A stretch of DNA of 19,533 nt, taken from contig CAZJUO010000020.1 in the NCBI GenBank assembly GCA_964549245.1, forward strand, positions 1 through 19,533, in the 5' to 3' direction. This document shows, in pieces, positions 1 through 9,044 of this stretch. The stretch is from CAZJUO01 sp964549245. Lineage in GTDB: Bacteria; Patescibacteriota; Patescibacteriia; UBA10025; JAHIVO01. Positions within the stretch are counted from its first letter, which is position 1. Each line of letters begins with the position of its first letter. The notes under the pieces were generated by a model. It did no database searches. It was not told where the DNA came from and was given only the letters and a program-made list of their open reading frames with translations. A program made the translations under genes and the position numbers.

Positions 1-496
1 ATCATCCGAAACAAATGAAGAAGCAAAAAAAACTTTTACCCCAATACTCTGCCGTAATATTCTTTTACTGACCTTAGTAAGCGCTACCCTATTATTCTTT
101 TTAGGCAAGTGGATAATTTTATTATTTTATTCAAATGAATTTATTGAGGCTGTGTTGCCTTTCCAGATACTATTGCTTGGTACCATATTTGTCAGTGGCA
201 GCAAGATATTGGCCAACGATATTGCTGGGCGCGGCAAGCCAATTATTAACACATACATCAACGCCATATCCGTTTTCGTTAATGTGACACTAAATATATT
301 ATTAATACCACAATGCGGCATCGCCGGCGCAGCGTATGCTACTACTATTTCCTATACAATTATTTTTATAATACGTTTATTTGTTTACGCAAAAATATCA
401 AATAATAAGCTGAACGATGTGATTTTTATAAAAATTCAAGACTTCCAAATATATAAAAACCTGCTTAAGTCAATCGCGCTTAAACTAAAAAAATGA
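1..496 (+). CDS. Polysaccharide flippase (Wzx/MATE-like), C-terminal part
   Basis: The reading frame is open from base 2 to the TGA at 494-496, so the 5' end lies outside the window. About 164 residues remain. They contain hydrophobic segments near the start (LLLTLVSATLLFFLG) and further on (PFQILLLGTIFVSGS). These are followed by the hallmark of the polysaccharide-biosynthesis (RfbX/Wzx) flippases, a GRGKPIINTYIN loop leading into a helix and a PQCGIAGAAYAT segment. Such proteins move lipid-linked oligosaccharide repeat units across the inner membrane. The tail after the last helix is lysine-rich and probably cytoplasmic. The stop overlaps the ATG of the next gene (ATGA), so the two are probably translationally coupled. 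The GTG at 152 lies inside the conserved domain and is not a start. The family call is firm; the substrate is unknown. Confidence 0.85.
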   Translation, partial: SSETNEEAKKTFTPILCRNILLLTLVSATLLFFLGKWIILLFYSNEFIEAVLPFQILLLGTIFVSGSKILANDIAGRGKPIINTYINAISVFVNVTLNILLIPQCGIAGAAYATTISYTIIFIIRLFVYAKISNNKLNDVIFIKIQDFQIYKNLLKSIALKLKK

Positions 497-1617
497 CTAC
501 CGCAAACCGATTAAAAATACTCATTATCACCGCCTGGTACCCAAATAAAAAAAACCCGACTGAAGGAATATTCATCAAACCGTATTCACGAGCCGTACAA
601 AAGCGTAATGACGTCAGATTATTATATCCTTATGATCTAATAACTGATGCCCAGGAAATTGATGATGGTATTACTTTGGTTAGAATTAAATATAAAAAAC
701 AAACCTTACCGGGCTTCACCTATATTGCCAACATTTTTAAAATTAAAAAAGCAATAGACAAGATGATTGACCACGGCTGGAAGCCCGATATTATTCATGC
801 CCATGTATGGCTAGCTGCTTTTGATGCCGCTATCCTAAAATTGTTTTTCAAAATTCCTGTTGTGTATACAGAACACTCTTCGAACATAACCCAAGGCAAA
901 CTTAACCTGATAGATAAAATAAAACTTTTTGTGGCTCTTAAAAATGCTCGATACCTTCTCCCCGTAAGCCAATATATGGAAAAGGCCTTAAAAAAATGCG
1001 CCCGTTTTCGTGATAGCACAGTAATTCCCATACCACTTGAACCGCCAAATTTTCATATACATACCAAACCAAAATCATCAAATAAATGCCGAATTATTGC
1101 CATTACCAGCTTACGATCGATAAAAGGGGTAGATATATTACTGCAAGCTATAGCTCTCGTAGCTAAAAAAAGGCGGGATTTCCTACTGACCATAGTTGGC
1201 CAAGGCCCTCAAGAAAAAGAATACAAAACAATGGCCAGCGAATTGGGCATAGATAACCTCGTCGAATTTACTGGATCCATTCCACATGATTCTGTTATTG
1301 ATGCATTATATTCCAGCAATTTTTTCGTTTCATTGAGCAGGTCTGAAACCTATGGCGTAGCCTGCCTTGAAGCATTATCGTGCGGTTTGCCAGTCGTAGC
1401 TACTGACATTCCCGCATTTAGGGATAAAATAAATAAAAGCAACGGTATTTTAGTTCCCCCTGGCAACTACAAAAAATCAGCAGCAGCCATTGAAACAATG
1501 ATCAAAACTCTCGATACATATGATCCACAACGTGTTTCAAAAAATATATTAGAATGCTTTGGCCAAGAATCTATTGCGGATACATTATCAAACATCTATG
1601 GGCAAATACTTAAATGA
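493..1617 (+). CDS. GT4-type glycosyltransferase (paralogue of 2913-4052)
   Basis: This 374-residue, two-Rossmann-fold (GT-B) glycosyltransferase transfers a sugar from a nucleotide-sugar donor at the cytoplasmic face. The N-terminal fold opens with LKILIITAWYP and a GIF motif, followed by DIIHAHVW and YTEHSS, which line the acceptor side in GT4 enzymes. The C-terminal fold carries the donor-binding E-x7-E signature (E285 to E293, in SETYGVACLEALSCG). The length is normal for the family. It starts on an ATG overlapping the flippase stop and ends in an ATGA overlap with the next gene, so it sits inside a coupled operon. Its N-terminus and overall layout closely resemble the gene at 2913-4052, which points to duplication. 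Donor and acceptor cannot be predicted. Confidence 0.9.
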   Translation: MTTANRLKILIITAWYPNKKNPTEGIFIKPYSRAVQKRNDVRLLYPYDLITDAQEIDDGITLVRIKYKKQTLPGFTYIANIFKIKKAIDKMIDHGWKPDIIHAHVWLAAFDAAILKLFFKIPVVYTEHSSNITQGKLNLIDKIKLFVALKNARYLLPVSQYMEKALKKCARFRDSTVIPIPLEPPNFHIHTKPKSSNKCRIIAITSLRSIKGVDILLQAIALVAKKRRDFLLTIVGQGPQEKEYKTMASELGIDNLVEFTGSIPHDSVIDALYSSNFFVSLSRSETYGVACLEALSCGLPVVATDIPAFRDKINKSNGILVPPGNYKKSAAAIETMIKTLDTYDPQRVSKNILECFGQESIADTLSNIYGQILK

Positions 1618-2909
1618 CAAAAAATCCAACTAACAAAGTGCTGATAATTACTTTCGCCTTCCCCCCAAACGCAGGTGGTGGCGTCCAAAGAACGGCAAAA
1701 TTCGTTAAGTACCTGCCTATTTTTAATTGGCAATCTATTGTGATAACTACTAAGAAAAACGCTAGCAAATCCCAAGATGCTTCATTATTATCCGACATTC
1801 CCCAAAACACCACCGTACATCGTATACCTTTTTTCAATATTTATAGTTTCCCATCTAAAATTATTAATAAATATTCCAATAATAAAACGGCTAACTTTTT
1901 GAAATTAATTTTAAATAAAATAATTAACGGCATTAACATAGCTTTACTAATTCCTGACTATACTATATTGTGGCTTCCTTTAACCTATATTAGAGCTAAA
2001 AATATTATTGGCCAAGAAAAACCAGACCTGATATATTCCTCCTCACCTCCGCCTACCTGCCATATAATCGCTTATTTATTAAAGAAAAAATATAACCTCC
2101 CTTGGCTAGCAGATTACCGAGATGAATGGGCTGAAAACCCCTTTAGAAAATATTTCACCCCATTACATAAAAAAATCAACCTCTGGTTGGAAAATAAAAT
2201 AGTTAATCAAGCTGACACGGTAATTAATGTATCCGAAGTACTTTCCAATCAATTAGCCCAACGCTTTAAAGATAACAATAAATTTCATGTCTTGACGAAC
2301 GGTTATGACCCGGAAGATATTCCTCGAAATTCTCCAATAGACAACCATAAATTCACCATCACCTATTGCGGTTCTATATATGACGATCAATCCCCAAATT
2401 CATTCATTACCGCTTTAATCGAACTAATTGAAGAAGAAAAAATTAGTCGCTCTGATATACACATTAACTTCGTTGGTGCCGTAGCCAATCAATATTTTCA
2501 TTCGCTGGTTGAGGGAATTAAGGAACTGGTTACTTTCCGTGGATACCAGCCTCACCGTCGAGCCATTGAGTTTATCATAAAAAGCGATGCATTGCTTTTA
2601 TATATTAGCCAAAAACGAGGTCCCGGTTGCGTAACAGCTAAAATTTTCGAATACCTCGCTACCCGAAAATCTATTTTGACTTTAGCTACAAAAGACAACG
2701 CCGCTGCTAAAATCATTAAGCAAACCCAAAGCGGATTAATAGCGAATCCTGACGATGTAGAGACGATCAAAAAACATATTCTTTCTCTGTTTTCAGCTTG
2801 GCAAAATAATAGATTATCAGATTATTGCAATACTAAATCAGATATTTCTTTATACAGCAGGAAGGTTTTGACAAAAAAACTTTCTGATTATTTTAACAAA
2901 CTAGTGTGA
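1614..2909 (+). CDS. GT-B glycosyltransferase (GT4-like)
   Basis: The 431-residue product is a GT-B fold enzyme of a different subfamily from its neighbours. It opens with VLIITFAFPPNAGGGVQR, where the glycine-rich loop follows the first strand. Around residues 164-172 it has the LADYRDEW segment seen in a group of GT4-like enzymes. In the C-terminal fold the usual first glutamate of the E-x7-E motif is not evident: the equivalent region reads GCVTAKIFEYLATRKSIL, keeping only the second acidic position (E346). It is probably a cytoplasmic or membrane-peripheral sugar transferase in repeat-unit assembly. The start overlaps the upstream stop by four bases, and the next gene begins three bases after its TGA. 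Two paralogous transferases flank it. Confidence 0.85.
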   Translation: MTKNPTNKVLIITFAFPPNAGGGVQRTAKFVKYLPIFNWQSIVITTKKNASKSQDASLLSDIPQNTTVHRIPFFNIYSFPSKIINKYSNNKTANFLKLILNKIINGINIALLIPDYTILWLPLTYIRAKNIIGQEKPDLIYSSSPPPTCHIIAYLLKKKYNLPWLADYRDEWAENPFRKYFTPLHKKINLWLENKIVNQADTVINVSEVLSNQLAQRFKDNNKFHVLTNGYDPEDIPRNSPIDNHKFTITYCGSIYDDQSPNSFITALIELIEEEKISRSDIHINFVGAVANQYFHSLVEGIKELVTFRGYQPHRRAIEFIIKSDALLLYISQKRGPGCVTAKIFEYLATRKSILTLATKDNAAAKIIKQTQSGLIANPDDVETIKKHILSLFSAWQNNRLSDYCNTKSDISLYSRKVLTKKLSDYFNKLV

Positions 2910-2912
2910 TAA

Positions 2913-4052
2913 ATGGTTACTAAACTCAAAATACTCATTATTACTGCCTGGTACCCTCATGATGAAAACCCTACTGATGGAATATTTGTACAAAACCAAG
3001 CAAAAGCATCAAGCCTCAACAATGATGTAGTCTTGATACACGCTAAAGCAACGAACCAAAAATTAAGATCTTTATATACGACAACTTCTGAAAATACTGA
3101 TAGTTTTAAAGTTATCAAAATAAAATACAAGAAAATAATCAATTCAGCTATTGCTTACCCTATAAATGTAATAGCTACTTTCCATACAGTAAATAAACTG
3201 ATCACGCAGGGTTGGCGGCCAGATATCATTCATTGCCATACTTTTTTACCGGGTATTCCAGCATTACTGCTAAAAATTGCAAAAAAAATACCCTATATTA
3301 TTACTGAACATAATTCAGCTTTTATTAATAATAAATTATCCTTTATCCAATCGACGCTAGCTAAAATCGTAATGAACAATGCAAATTATGTAGTTGCAGT
3401 CAGTAATCTTTTAAAACAAGGGATTAACAAATACGGCATCACGAATGTTATTAAAGTAATACCAAATCCTATAAATACTAGGATATTTTATCCCGATCAA
3501 GAAAAACCAAATACAACTACTTACACTTTCATTACCGTAGCGAATTTAGTTAAAGACAAAGGTATTGATGTACTACTAAAAGCCCTATCGAAACTGAAAA
3601 ACAACCATTATAATTATAAACTTCACATCATTGGTGATGGACCAGAAAAGAGTAATTTGATCACTCTAAGTCGAAGACTTAATGTCGAAAAACAAATTAT
3701 ATTCCATGATAGGCAATCTCAACAATTTATTGCACAATCGATGCGATCTTCCCATCTTTTTATTCTTCCAAGCAAATACGAAACGTTTGGTATCGTTTTC
3801 ATCGAAGCTCTAGCTTGTGGCACGCCTGTGATTGGTACGCTCATTCCTACACTTCAAGAAAAAATAAGCAACCAAAATGGGCTACTGGTTCCCTATGGTA
3901 ATGCTGAAAAGCTTAGTCGTGCTATTATTGAAATACTAACTCATATCAAAACATACAAATCCCAGTTAGTTGCCAAACCAATCATAAGTAAATACAGCTT
4001 AAGTAGTGTAGGTAAGCTTTTGGATAATTTATACCGAGAGTTAATAAGCTAG
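2913..4052 (+). CDS. GT4-type glycosyltransferase (paralogue of 493-1617)
   Basis: This 379-residue GT-B enzyme has the same layout as the product of 493-1617. It opens with LKILIITAWYP and a GIFVQNQAK segment, followed by PDIIHCHTFLPG, IITEHNS and a hinge, and then the donor fold with E290-x7-E298 in YETFGIVFIEALACGTP. It is the last gene of the left-hand plus-strand block and starts three bases after the previous stop. Its TAG lies inside the 3' end of the opposite-strand gene, giving a 12-base tail-to-tail overlap, and I see no terminator between the two. Family assignment is secure; sugar specificity is unknown. Confidence 0.9.
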   Translation: MVTKLKILIITAWYPHDENPTDGIFVQNQAKASSLNNDVVLIHAKATNQKLRSLYTTTSENTDSFKVIKIKYKKIINSAIAYPINVIATFHTVNKLITQGWRPDIIHCHTFLPGIPALLLKIAKKIPYIITEHNSAFINNKLSFIQSTLAKIVMNNANYVVAVSNLLKQGINKYGITNVIKVIPNPINTRIFYPDQEKPNTTTYTFITVANLVKDKGIDVLLKALSKLKNNHYNYKLHIIGDGPEKSNLITLSRRLNVEKQIIFHDRQSQQFIAQSMRSSHLFILPSKYETFGIVFIEALACGTPVIGTLIPTLQEKISNQNGLLVPYGNAEKLSRAIIEILTHIKTYKSQLVAKPIISKYSLSSVGKLLDNLYRELIS

Positions 4053-5213
4053 ATCAACAATCCTTTTTGCGATATTTTTATAACTAAACTCACTTTGAGC
4101 TTTTAATGCCCCTTGCTTGAATGCCTGCCGAACTGCCTTAGGAGCATGTAAAATTTTATCTAGTTGCTTGTTCAAGTCACTATAATTATTTCTCTGATAC
4201 GTCAGTCCATTATTATATTGGATTAAATGATCTACCGTCTTCCTGTCGGGAAGTATCAAGGGCAACTTACAGCCTATAGCTTCAATTATGGTGATGGATG
4301 GCTGTTCCGGCCATATTCCAAAATCTGCTGCGCTATAGTATTTAAAAAGCTCTTTACGGTCCGTAAATTCCTTAAAAATCACTTGCTTACTAAGATTGAA
4401 TTCCTCGGCCATTTTTTTCAGTTCTTTAATATAATTTTCATCGCCACTACCCATTATCATTAGTATAATACGTTTTTCAGCCTTTAATTGCCTCATGGCT
4501 TTAAAAACAATTTCAATCTTTTTTTGTTTGGAAAGGCGTCCTGCTGTGATTAAAAGTATGTCGTTATCATGAAGACCTATCTTTTTTCTTAATACCGTAC
4601 GTTCGTGTTCGCTAAAATAAAATAGTTCTGGATCGTACCCCAAGGGAATCATTTTTATTTTTTCTTCGCTTATTGCGAGCCTTTGCTTGGCAAAAGCTAT
4701 AGAGCCATTTGTCGGAAATATCACCACATCAGCTTTTTTGAACATATAATTACTTAGGAATCTAGAGAAACAATAAAAATATACTTTTCCTAATATTGTT
4801 TGCGGCAGCTCAAACTGCTGGTGGTCGGAAATTAAAAAATAGGTATTATATCTCTTATACCAAGCTGCGAGTACCGGTGTAAATTGGACCGTTTCATAAG
4901 CATGGACGATGTCAGGTTTGATTTGTTGCAATGCCTTCTTTATTCCACGTATATATATGGCCCCCTTACATTCAAACGCTGTCGGCAATCGCAATACCTT
5001 GATCCCATCAATATTTGCCCAACCAAGTTTTCTCCTCCTGTCAAATGGGATATTTATTTTTTTACACAGTTCTGGTAAATTAGGAAATGGGAATATACGG
5101 TCAGAAGTCACTACATATACCTCATGGCCAAGCTTTACCTGATTTCGAGCAATATAAAATTCCTTATAGCCGAATTCTGGCTGAAAATATCCTATTAAAT
5201 GCACAATTTTCAT
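4041..5213 (-). CDS. GT4-type glycosyltransferase
   Basis: The 390-residue product begins MKIVHLIGYFQPEFGYKEF, a typical GT4 N-terminus. It continues with KPDIVHAYE and a LLITAGRLSKQKKIEIVFKA segment that opens the donor-binding fold. E303-x7-E311 (EQPSITIIEAIGCK) completes the GT4 signature. It is transcribed alone on the minus strand. Its ATG lies only two bases from the ATG of the divergent membrane-protein gene, so any promoter must lie inside that neighbour. An exact TATAAT on the minus strand at 5255-5250 is correctly placed for a roughly 30-base leader, but I see no good -35 box. The 3' end overlaps the convergent transferase gene by 12 bases. Confidence 0.9.
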   Translation of the reverse strand: MKIVHLIGYFQPEFGYKEFYIARNQVKLGHEVYVVTSDRIFPFPNLPELCKKINIPFDRRRKLGWANIDGIKVLRLPTAFECKGAIYIRGIKKALQQIKPDIVHAYETVQFTPVLAAWYKRYNTYFLISDHQQFELPQTILGKVYFYCFSRFLSNYMFKKADVVIFPTNGSIAFAKQRLAISEEKIKMIPLGYDPELFYFSEHERTVLRKKIGLHDNDILLITAGRLSKQKKIEIVFKAMRQLKAEKRIILMIMGSGDENYIKELKKMAEEFNLSKQVIFKEFTDRKELFKYYSAADFGIWPEQPSITIIEAIGCKLPLILPDRKTVDHLIQYNNGLTYQRNNYSDLNKQLDKILHAPKAVRQAFKQGALKAQSEFSYKNIAKRIVDLAY

Positions 5214-5215
5214 AT

Positions 5216-6811
5216 ATGAATATTTTTATTAATAAATTGAAATCTAGCAATTATATACTGTATTCTCTAGTTGCCTTTGTAATTCTTGTTAGTTGTACCT
5301 ATGCGTATATCCTTTTTTCCTATCCTTTTCAAGAGGGCGGGGATTTGCTTTTTCATACCTGGTTTGCCAATCAAATCAGTAATACCGGCGATATCCCACA
5401 ATCAATGCCAACTAGTGATGCTATCGGCGCTTATACCATTACTCCCTTATTCCAAATATTCACTTCGTACTTTAGCCAAATCACCGGCTTCCATATCATT
5501 TATGCTACTTTAATTTTAAATCTTTTGCTATTGTTATTATTCTTTGGTTTGATATATATGGTCTCCCGATTGTTACTTGGTAAACCGATAGTCGCTCTCT
5601 TGTCTGTGGTATTAATTTTCTTTTTGAACAACAACTTTAATTTTTATTATTATCTCCCCAGAAACTTTAGCTTATTGCTTTTCTTATTTATTGTATATTT
5701 ACTCATCAGAATGGTAAAATACGGCCATTTCTCGATTGGTAAATATGCATTATTATACGCTCTTTGTTTAAGTTTAGCTTTTATTCATCTCCTCAACGCA
5801 GCCTACGCCTTTACTATTATCCTGGGCATTACCGGTACGATGCTCCTATTTATTAAGCAGAAAAAACAGATGCTGTTTTCTATGATGATGGTTGTGCTGG
5901 CGGTAATAACCTTTTTCTTATGCAATATCAGTTTTTTTATAAATAACGAATTCCCAATCGATACATCTGACCCCTCATTTTTAACCAACAATGCGACCAC
6001 TTCATCAGCAGGCTATACTATAAACATCACTATGGTAGTGAATATTATTTTTATCATTTTTTTATTAGCTGGCCTATATACTTTATTTAAACGATTTTTT
6101 AAAAATCATATACCCAATTATGTGCTACTGGTAATCATTTCCTGGATTTTTATAGCCTTCCTGATTTTATACCAAACTGCCGGGGGTTTTGATTTTCTTT
6201 CAAACCGCGCCATTAGCTTTATAACACCGCCGCTTGCTCTGATAACTGCTTGGGGAATATATATTATTTTATGTAAATTTTCAAACCGTTACGGCATTTC
6301 CCCCCTGCTTATTAGTTCCTTTCTAATTGCCTTGCTAGTATTTCCGCTAGCGAACACTTTAATCTCAAATGATATTCCTCAAATTGATCAAGGTATGGCC
6401 AGGCAGAACATTAAAGAGCTCATCAATATTTCGGAACAAGATATATCAGGTACGGTATTATCTGATCCGTATACTATGTATCTACTCACATCTATTGCTG
6501 GCATGAAGCCGGTTTATAATTTTGAACATACTAAACTTGTCAGAAATGAATTTATTGAATGGCCCCAAGTAAAAAATTTTTTCTCTGAAGATCCTGAATC
6601 GATTTACGCATTACTGCAAGAACTTAACCCGGATTATATCGCTATTTCTGCCAAAACACACGACTTTATGCGTATAAGCAATTTTCATTATTTTACTAAT
6701 GAACACGGCTTTTATAAAATATATCAAAGTGCCTATTTTGATGAACAATATTTTAATGATTCCCTTGGAACGGCTTATCCCTACTATACAATTTACGAAT
6801 ACCGAAAATAA
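5216..6811 (+). CDS. GT-C-like multi-spanning membrane protein with C-terminal soluble domain
   Basis: The 531-residue product starts at ATG 5216. The open frame extends upstream to 5087 only because it runs antisense through the neighbouring gene, and the hydrophobic N-terminus begins right after this ATG. One helix (about 13-35) leads into a loop with an Asp-x3-His motif (D43, H47 in GGDLLFHTW), followed by roughly ten more hydrophobic segments. A soluble domain of about 130 residues closes the protein. This is the architecture of GT-C membrane glycosyltransferases, which use polyprenyl-phosphate-linked sugars on the outer face and often have an acidic residue in the first loop. The protein at 13313-14848 has the same plan and the same Asp-x3-His spacing. 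It could instead be a non-catalytic membrane protein of the superfamily. Confidence 0.75.
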   Translation: MNIFINKLKSSNYILYSLVAFVILVSCTYAYILFSYPFQEGGDLLFHTWFANQISNTGDIPQSMPTSDAIGAYTITPLFQIFTSYFSQITGFHIIYATLILNLLLLLLFFGLIYMVSRLLLGKPIVALLSVVLIFFLNNNFNFYYYLPRNFSLLLFLFIVYLLIRMVKYGHFSIGKYALLYALCLSLAFIHLLNAAYAFTIILGITGTMLLFIKQKKQMLFSMMMVVLAVITFFLCNISFFINNEFPIDTSDPSFLTNNATTSSAGYTINITMVVNIIFIIFLLAGLYTLFKRFFKNHIPNYVLLVIISWIFIAFLILYQTAGGFDFLSNRAISFITPPLALITAWGIYIILCKFSNRYGISPLLISSFLIALLVFPLANTLISNDIPQIDQGMARQNIKELINISEQDISGTVLSDPYTMYLLTSIAGMKPVYNFEHTKLVRNEFIEWPQVKNFFSEDPESIYALLQELNPDYIAISAKTHDFMRISNFHYFTNEHGFYKIYQSAYFDEQYFNDSLGTAYPYYTIYEYRK

Positions 6812-6953
6812 TTAGTAATAATAAAACATTTACCACTAGAATATTTATTAATAAAGCGGCTAAAGGAATTACATTGTTAAAATTTTCCGGAAATATAGCA
6901 TACAAAATCCAGGCAAACAATTCAGTGGGATAGTATAATATTTTTAATATCAT
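6753..6953 (-). CDS. Small membrane protein (66 residues), probable
   Basis: The product has an aromatic, amphipathic N-terminal stretch (LYYPTELFAWILYAIFP), then one long hydrophobic helix (about residues 30-52) and a basic tail. Its ATG overlaps the TGA of the upstream transferase gene (ATGA), the coupling used throughout this operon. Without it the operon would end with about 140 unexplained bases. Its last 59 bases lie antisense within the 3' end of the GT-C-like gene. No family is recognised. The coupling and membrane-like composition favour a real gene, perhaps an accessory subunit for the transferase, but a chance frame cannot be excluded. Confidence 0.5.
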   Translation of the reverse strand: MILKILYYPTELFAWILYAIFPENFNNVIPLAALLINILVVNVLLLLIIFGIRKLYSRDKPFQGNH

Positions 6954-8038
6954 AGCTGATAAATCCTAATTATTTTTCGTATCTCATCATCCCATGGTGC
7001 CAATTTTGCTGTAGTTTTCCTCGCGCCTGCCGCTAAAGTATTACGCAAATTATCATCGGTAGCTATCTTATACATTGCTTGGCTTAGTTGCAGTTTGTTA
7101 TTAGGCTCTACTAAAATTCCATTACTATCATTATATACAACCTCTGGGATACCGCCAACACGTGTGGCGATTACTGGTTTACCAAAATTAAAAGCTTCAA
7201 TAATAACCCGAGGCACGCCTTCTGACAAAGACGCTATCACCAAAACATCACTTTTGGCTATCTCCCGTAACGTTTGGGGATGTGTCATTTCGTGTTCTAG
7301 TCTCACTATATTCGACAAGTTATGCTTTTGAATATACTCACGACAATACGCTTCGTCTGGACCGCTGCCTATCAATGTCAGTTTGGCGCTTACGTTTTTT
7401 TTAAGTAAATCTTGGAATGCTTGCAATAACAAATCAATTTTCTTGTTTTTTACGTTAAGTTCTCCAACAAAAATAAATTGCAAGCTATCTTCATTATTTC
7501 TTGATGTGGCGGTATCAACCTGAATAGGAAGCACCGAATTGATGGTGGTTATTTTTTGTTTTTCTATGCCAGCCATGCTAATCCTGCGGGCTACTGCCGT
7601 CCCTGTGGCTATATAGTGATTTGCGCCGCTCCATCGCAATAGCCATATTGGCGTCATCAAATCCTGCACTTCTAATATCAGTTTTACTTTAAACAATAAA
7701 GCATATATAACTGCTCCAATAACTATAGCAGTTGATGAATGAACGTGCAGTACTGTAATATGATATTTTTTAACTAAACGTGCTATATAAATAAATGAAT
7801 ACAGAGGAAGTACGGTTGTACGAACAATAACATTAGATATAATGACATTAGGGATACGACGAATAATATTATTTTCTTTTTGCCTACCACTCCTTGCTTG
7901 ATTTCTGGTAGTTAATACATATGAATTCACTTCCCTACTCTTAATGAGAGAATTATGGAGGTAATAAAAATACGTAGCCGCACCGCCAGTTTGTGGCGGA
8001 AAGTATGGAGTAACCAATAAAATATTTCTACTTTTCAT
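6950..8038 (-). CDS. GT4-type glycosyltransferase
   Basis: This 362-residue GT-B enzyme starts MKSRNILLVTPYFPPQTGGA, with the glycine-rich loop that binds the phosphate end of the donor or acceptor. VLHVHSST and LEVQDL follow. The second fold opens with FIFVGELNVKNKKIDLLLQA and carries E273-x7-E281 (SEGVPRVIIEAFNFGKPVI), then GGIPEVV, the usual ribose and phosphate contacts. The start overlaps the preceding gene in the operon by 11 bases, and the stop overlaps the ATG of the small membrane protein. It is one of three consecutive GT4 genes here that probably add successive sugars. Specificity is unknown. Confidence 0.92.
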   Translation of the reverse strand: MKSRNILLVTPYFPPQTGGAATYFYYLHNSLIKSREVNSYVLTTRNQARSGRQKENNIIRRIPNVIISNVIVRTTVLPLYSFIYIARLVKKYHITVLHVHSSTAIVIGAVIYALLFKVKLILEVQDLMTPIWLLRWSGANHYIATGTAVARRISMAGIEKQKITTINSVLPIQVDTATSRNNEDSLQFIFVGELNVKNKKIDLLLQAFQDLLKKNVSAKLTLIGSGPDEAYCREYIQKHNLSNIVRLEHEMTHPQTLREIAKSDVLVIASLSEGVPRVIIEAFNFGKPVIATRVGGIPEVVYNDSNGILVEPNNKLQLSQAMYKIATDDNLRNTLAAGARKTTAKLAPWDDEIRKIIRIYQL

Positions 8039-9044
8039 TTCTCTTTACTAATGTTATTATCGAGTCCGCAAATGTATCTACTTGGCCTGGCGGAACCAAT
8101 AAACCGTTTTTCACCAGCTCCGGATGCGAACATAAATCAAAAGCCACTACTGGTTTGCCGTATAATTGGGCTTCAGCCAGCGGTAAATCAAATCCCTCCC
8201 ATAGGGTTGTAGTAGCGTAAACGCTGCAGGCCTCGTAAAAGGCGGCCACTTCTTCATCACTTATATAGCCGGTAAAAAGTACCGAATTATCACTCATTTT
8301 TTTTAAGTTTTTAAAATAATGGCCAAAATCCGCCTTCCCCGCCAAGACCAATTGCGCGGTTGGTATTTTGGCTTTCACTTTATTAAATGCCCGAATAAGC
8401 AAATGAACGCCCTTGTGTGGAGATATCCTACCAACAAATAATATTATAGGGCCTTCATTCAGATGGTACTTTTTTTTAATTTGCTTAAAATCAATTCCTC
8501 CTGACGATCTCCTCTTTACATTATTATACACCACGGTACTGGTAATACCTGTCTGTTTTTTCAACACTCTGGCTAAATAATTACTGATGGAAATTGCCCG
8601 ATCAGCACTTCTGACTGACCAAATATTTAGTTTGGTAATTATATAAATATATAATTTTTCAAAAAAGTTATTAAACACCTTAGGAGGAGTCAGTCCGTGG
8701 TTATAATAAATATAAGTAGCGCCGTATCTTTTTTTTGCCTTTCCAGCTATCAAATTCATTGGATAATTATGGCTGTATACTTCCCGGCAATCCGCTAGCA
8801 TTTTAGCCGCCCTATTAATCTTCTTGCTATCCAGGAAAAACAGTAACCGATATATTCGCTGTAATAAAAGGCCCTTGGGCACGCCCAATTCATTTACAGT
8901 AACTCCAGAAACCTGTAATTCCGCTTTCAAAGTAATTATGCGTACTTTGTTTCCTTTTTTTACCAGAGATTTAGCCTGGTCTTCGACTACCCGGTCAATA
9001 CCGCTGTATGAAACAAATGTTGAGGTTACGATGCCTATATTCAT
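8028..9044 (-). CDS. GT4-type glycosyltransferase
   Basis: The 338-residue product is slightly short for the family but complete. It begins MNIGIVTSTFVSYSGIDRVV. It has an EVYSHNYP segment and a YYNHGL segment in the acceptor fold, then ILFVGRISPHKGVHLLIRAF opening the donor fold. E283-x7-E291 (WEGFDLPLAEAQLYGKPVV) is the GT4 donor signature. The start codon overlaps the stop of the preceding operon gene by four bases, and the 3' end overlaps the next gene by 11 bases, so expression is probably coupled across all three GT4 genes. Donor sugar and acceptor are unknown. Confidence 0.92.
   Translation of the reverse strand: MNIGIVTSTFVSYSGIDRVVEDQAKSLVKKGNKVRIITLKAELQVSGVTVNELGVPKGLLLQRIYRLLFFLDSKKINRAAKMLADCREVYSHNYPMNLIAGKAKKRYGATYIYYNHGLTPPKVFNNFFEKLYIYIITKLNIWSVRSADRAISISNYLARVLKKQTGITSTVVYNNVKRRSSGGIDFKQIKKKYHLNEGPIILFVGRISPHKGVHLLIRAFNKVKAKIPTAQLVLAGKADFGHYFKNLKKMSDNSVLFTGYISDEEVAAFYEACSVYATTTLWEGFDLPLAEAQLYGKPVVAFDLCSHPELVKNGLLVPPGQVDTFADSIITLVKRNEK

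Noticed and set aside
5087..5215. N-terminal extension of the membrane protein to the ATG at 5087
   Set aside because: The extra 43 residues run antisense through the neighbouring GT4 gene, are not hydrophobic, and ATG 5216 sits directly before the first membrane helix.
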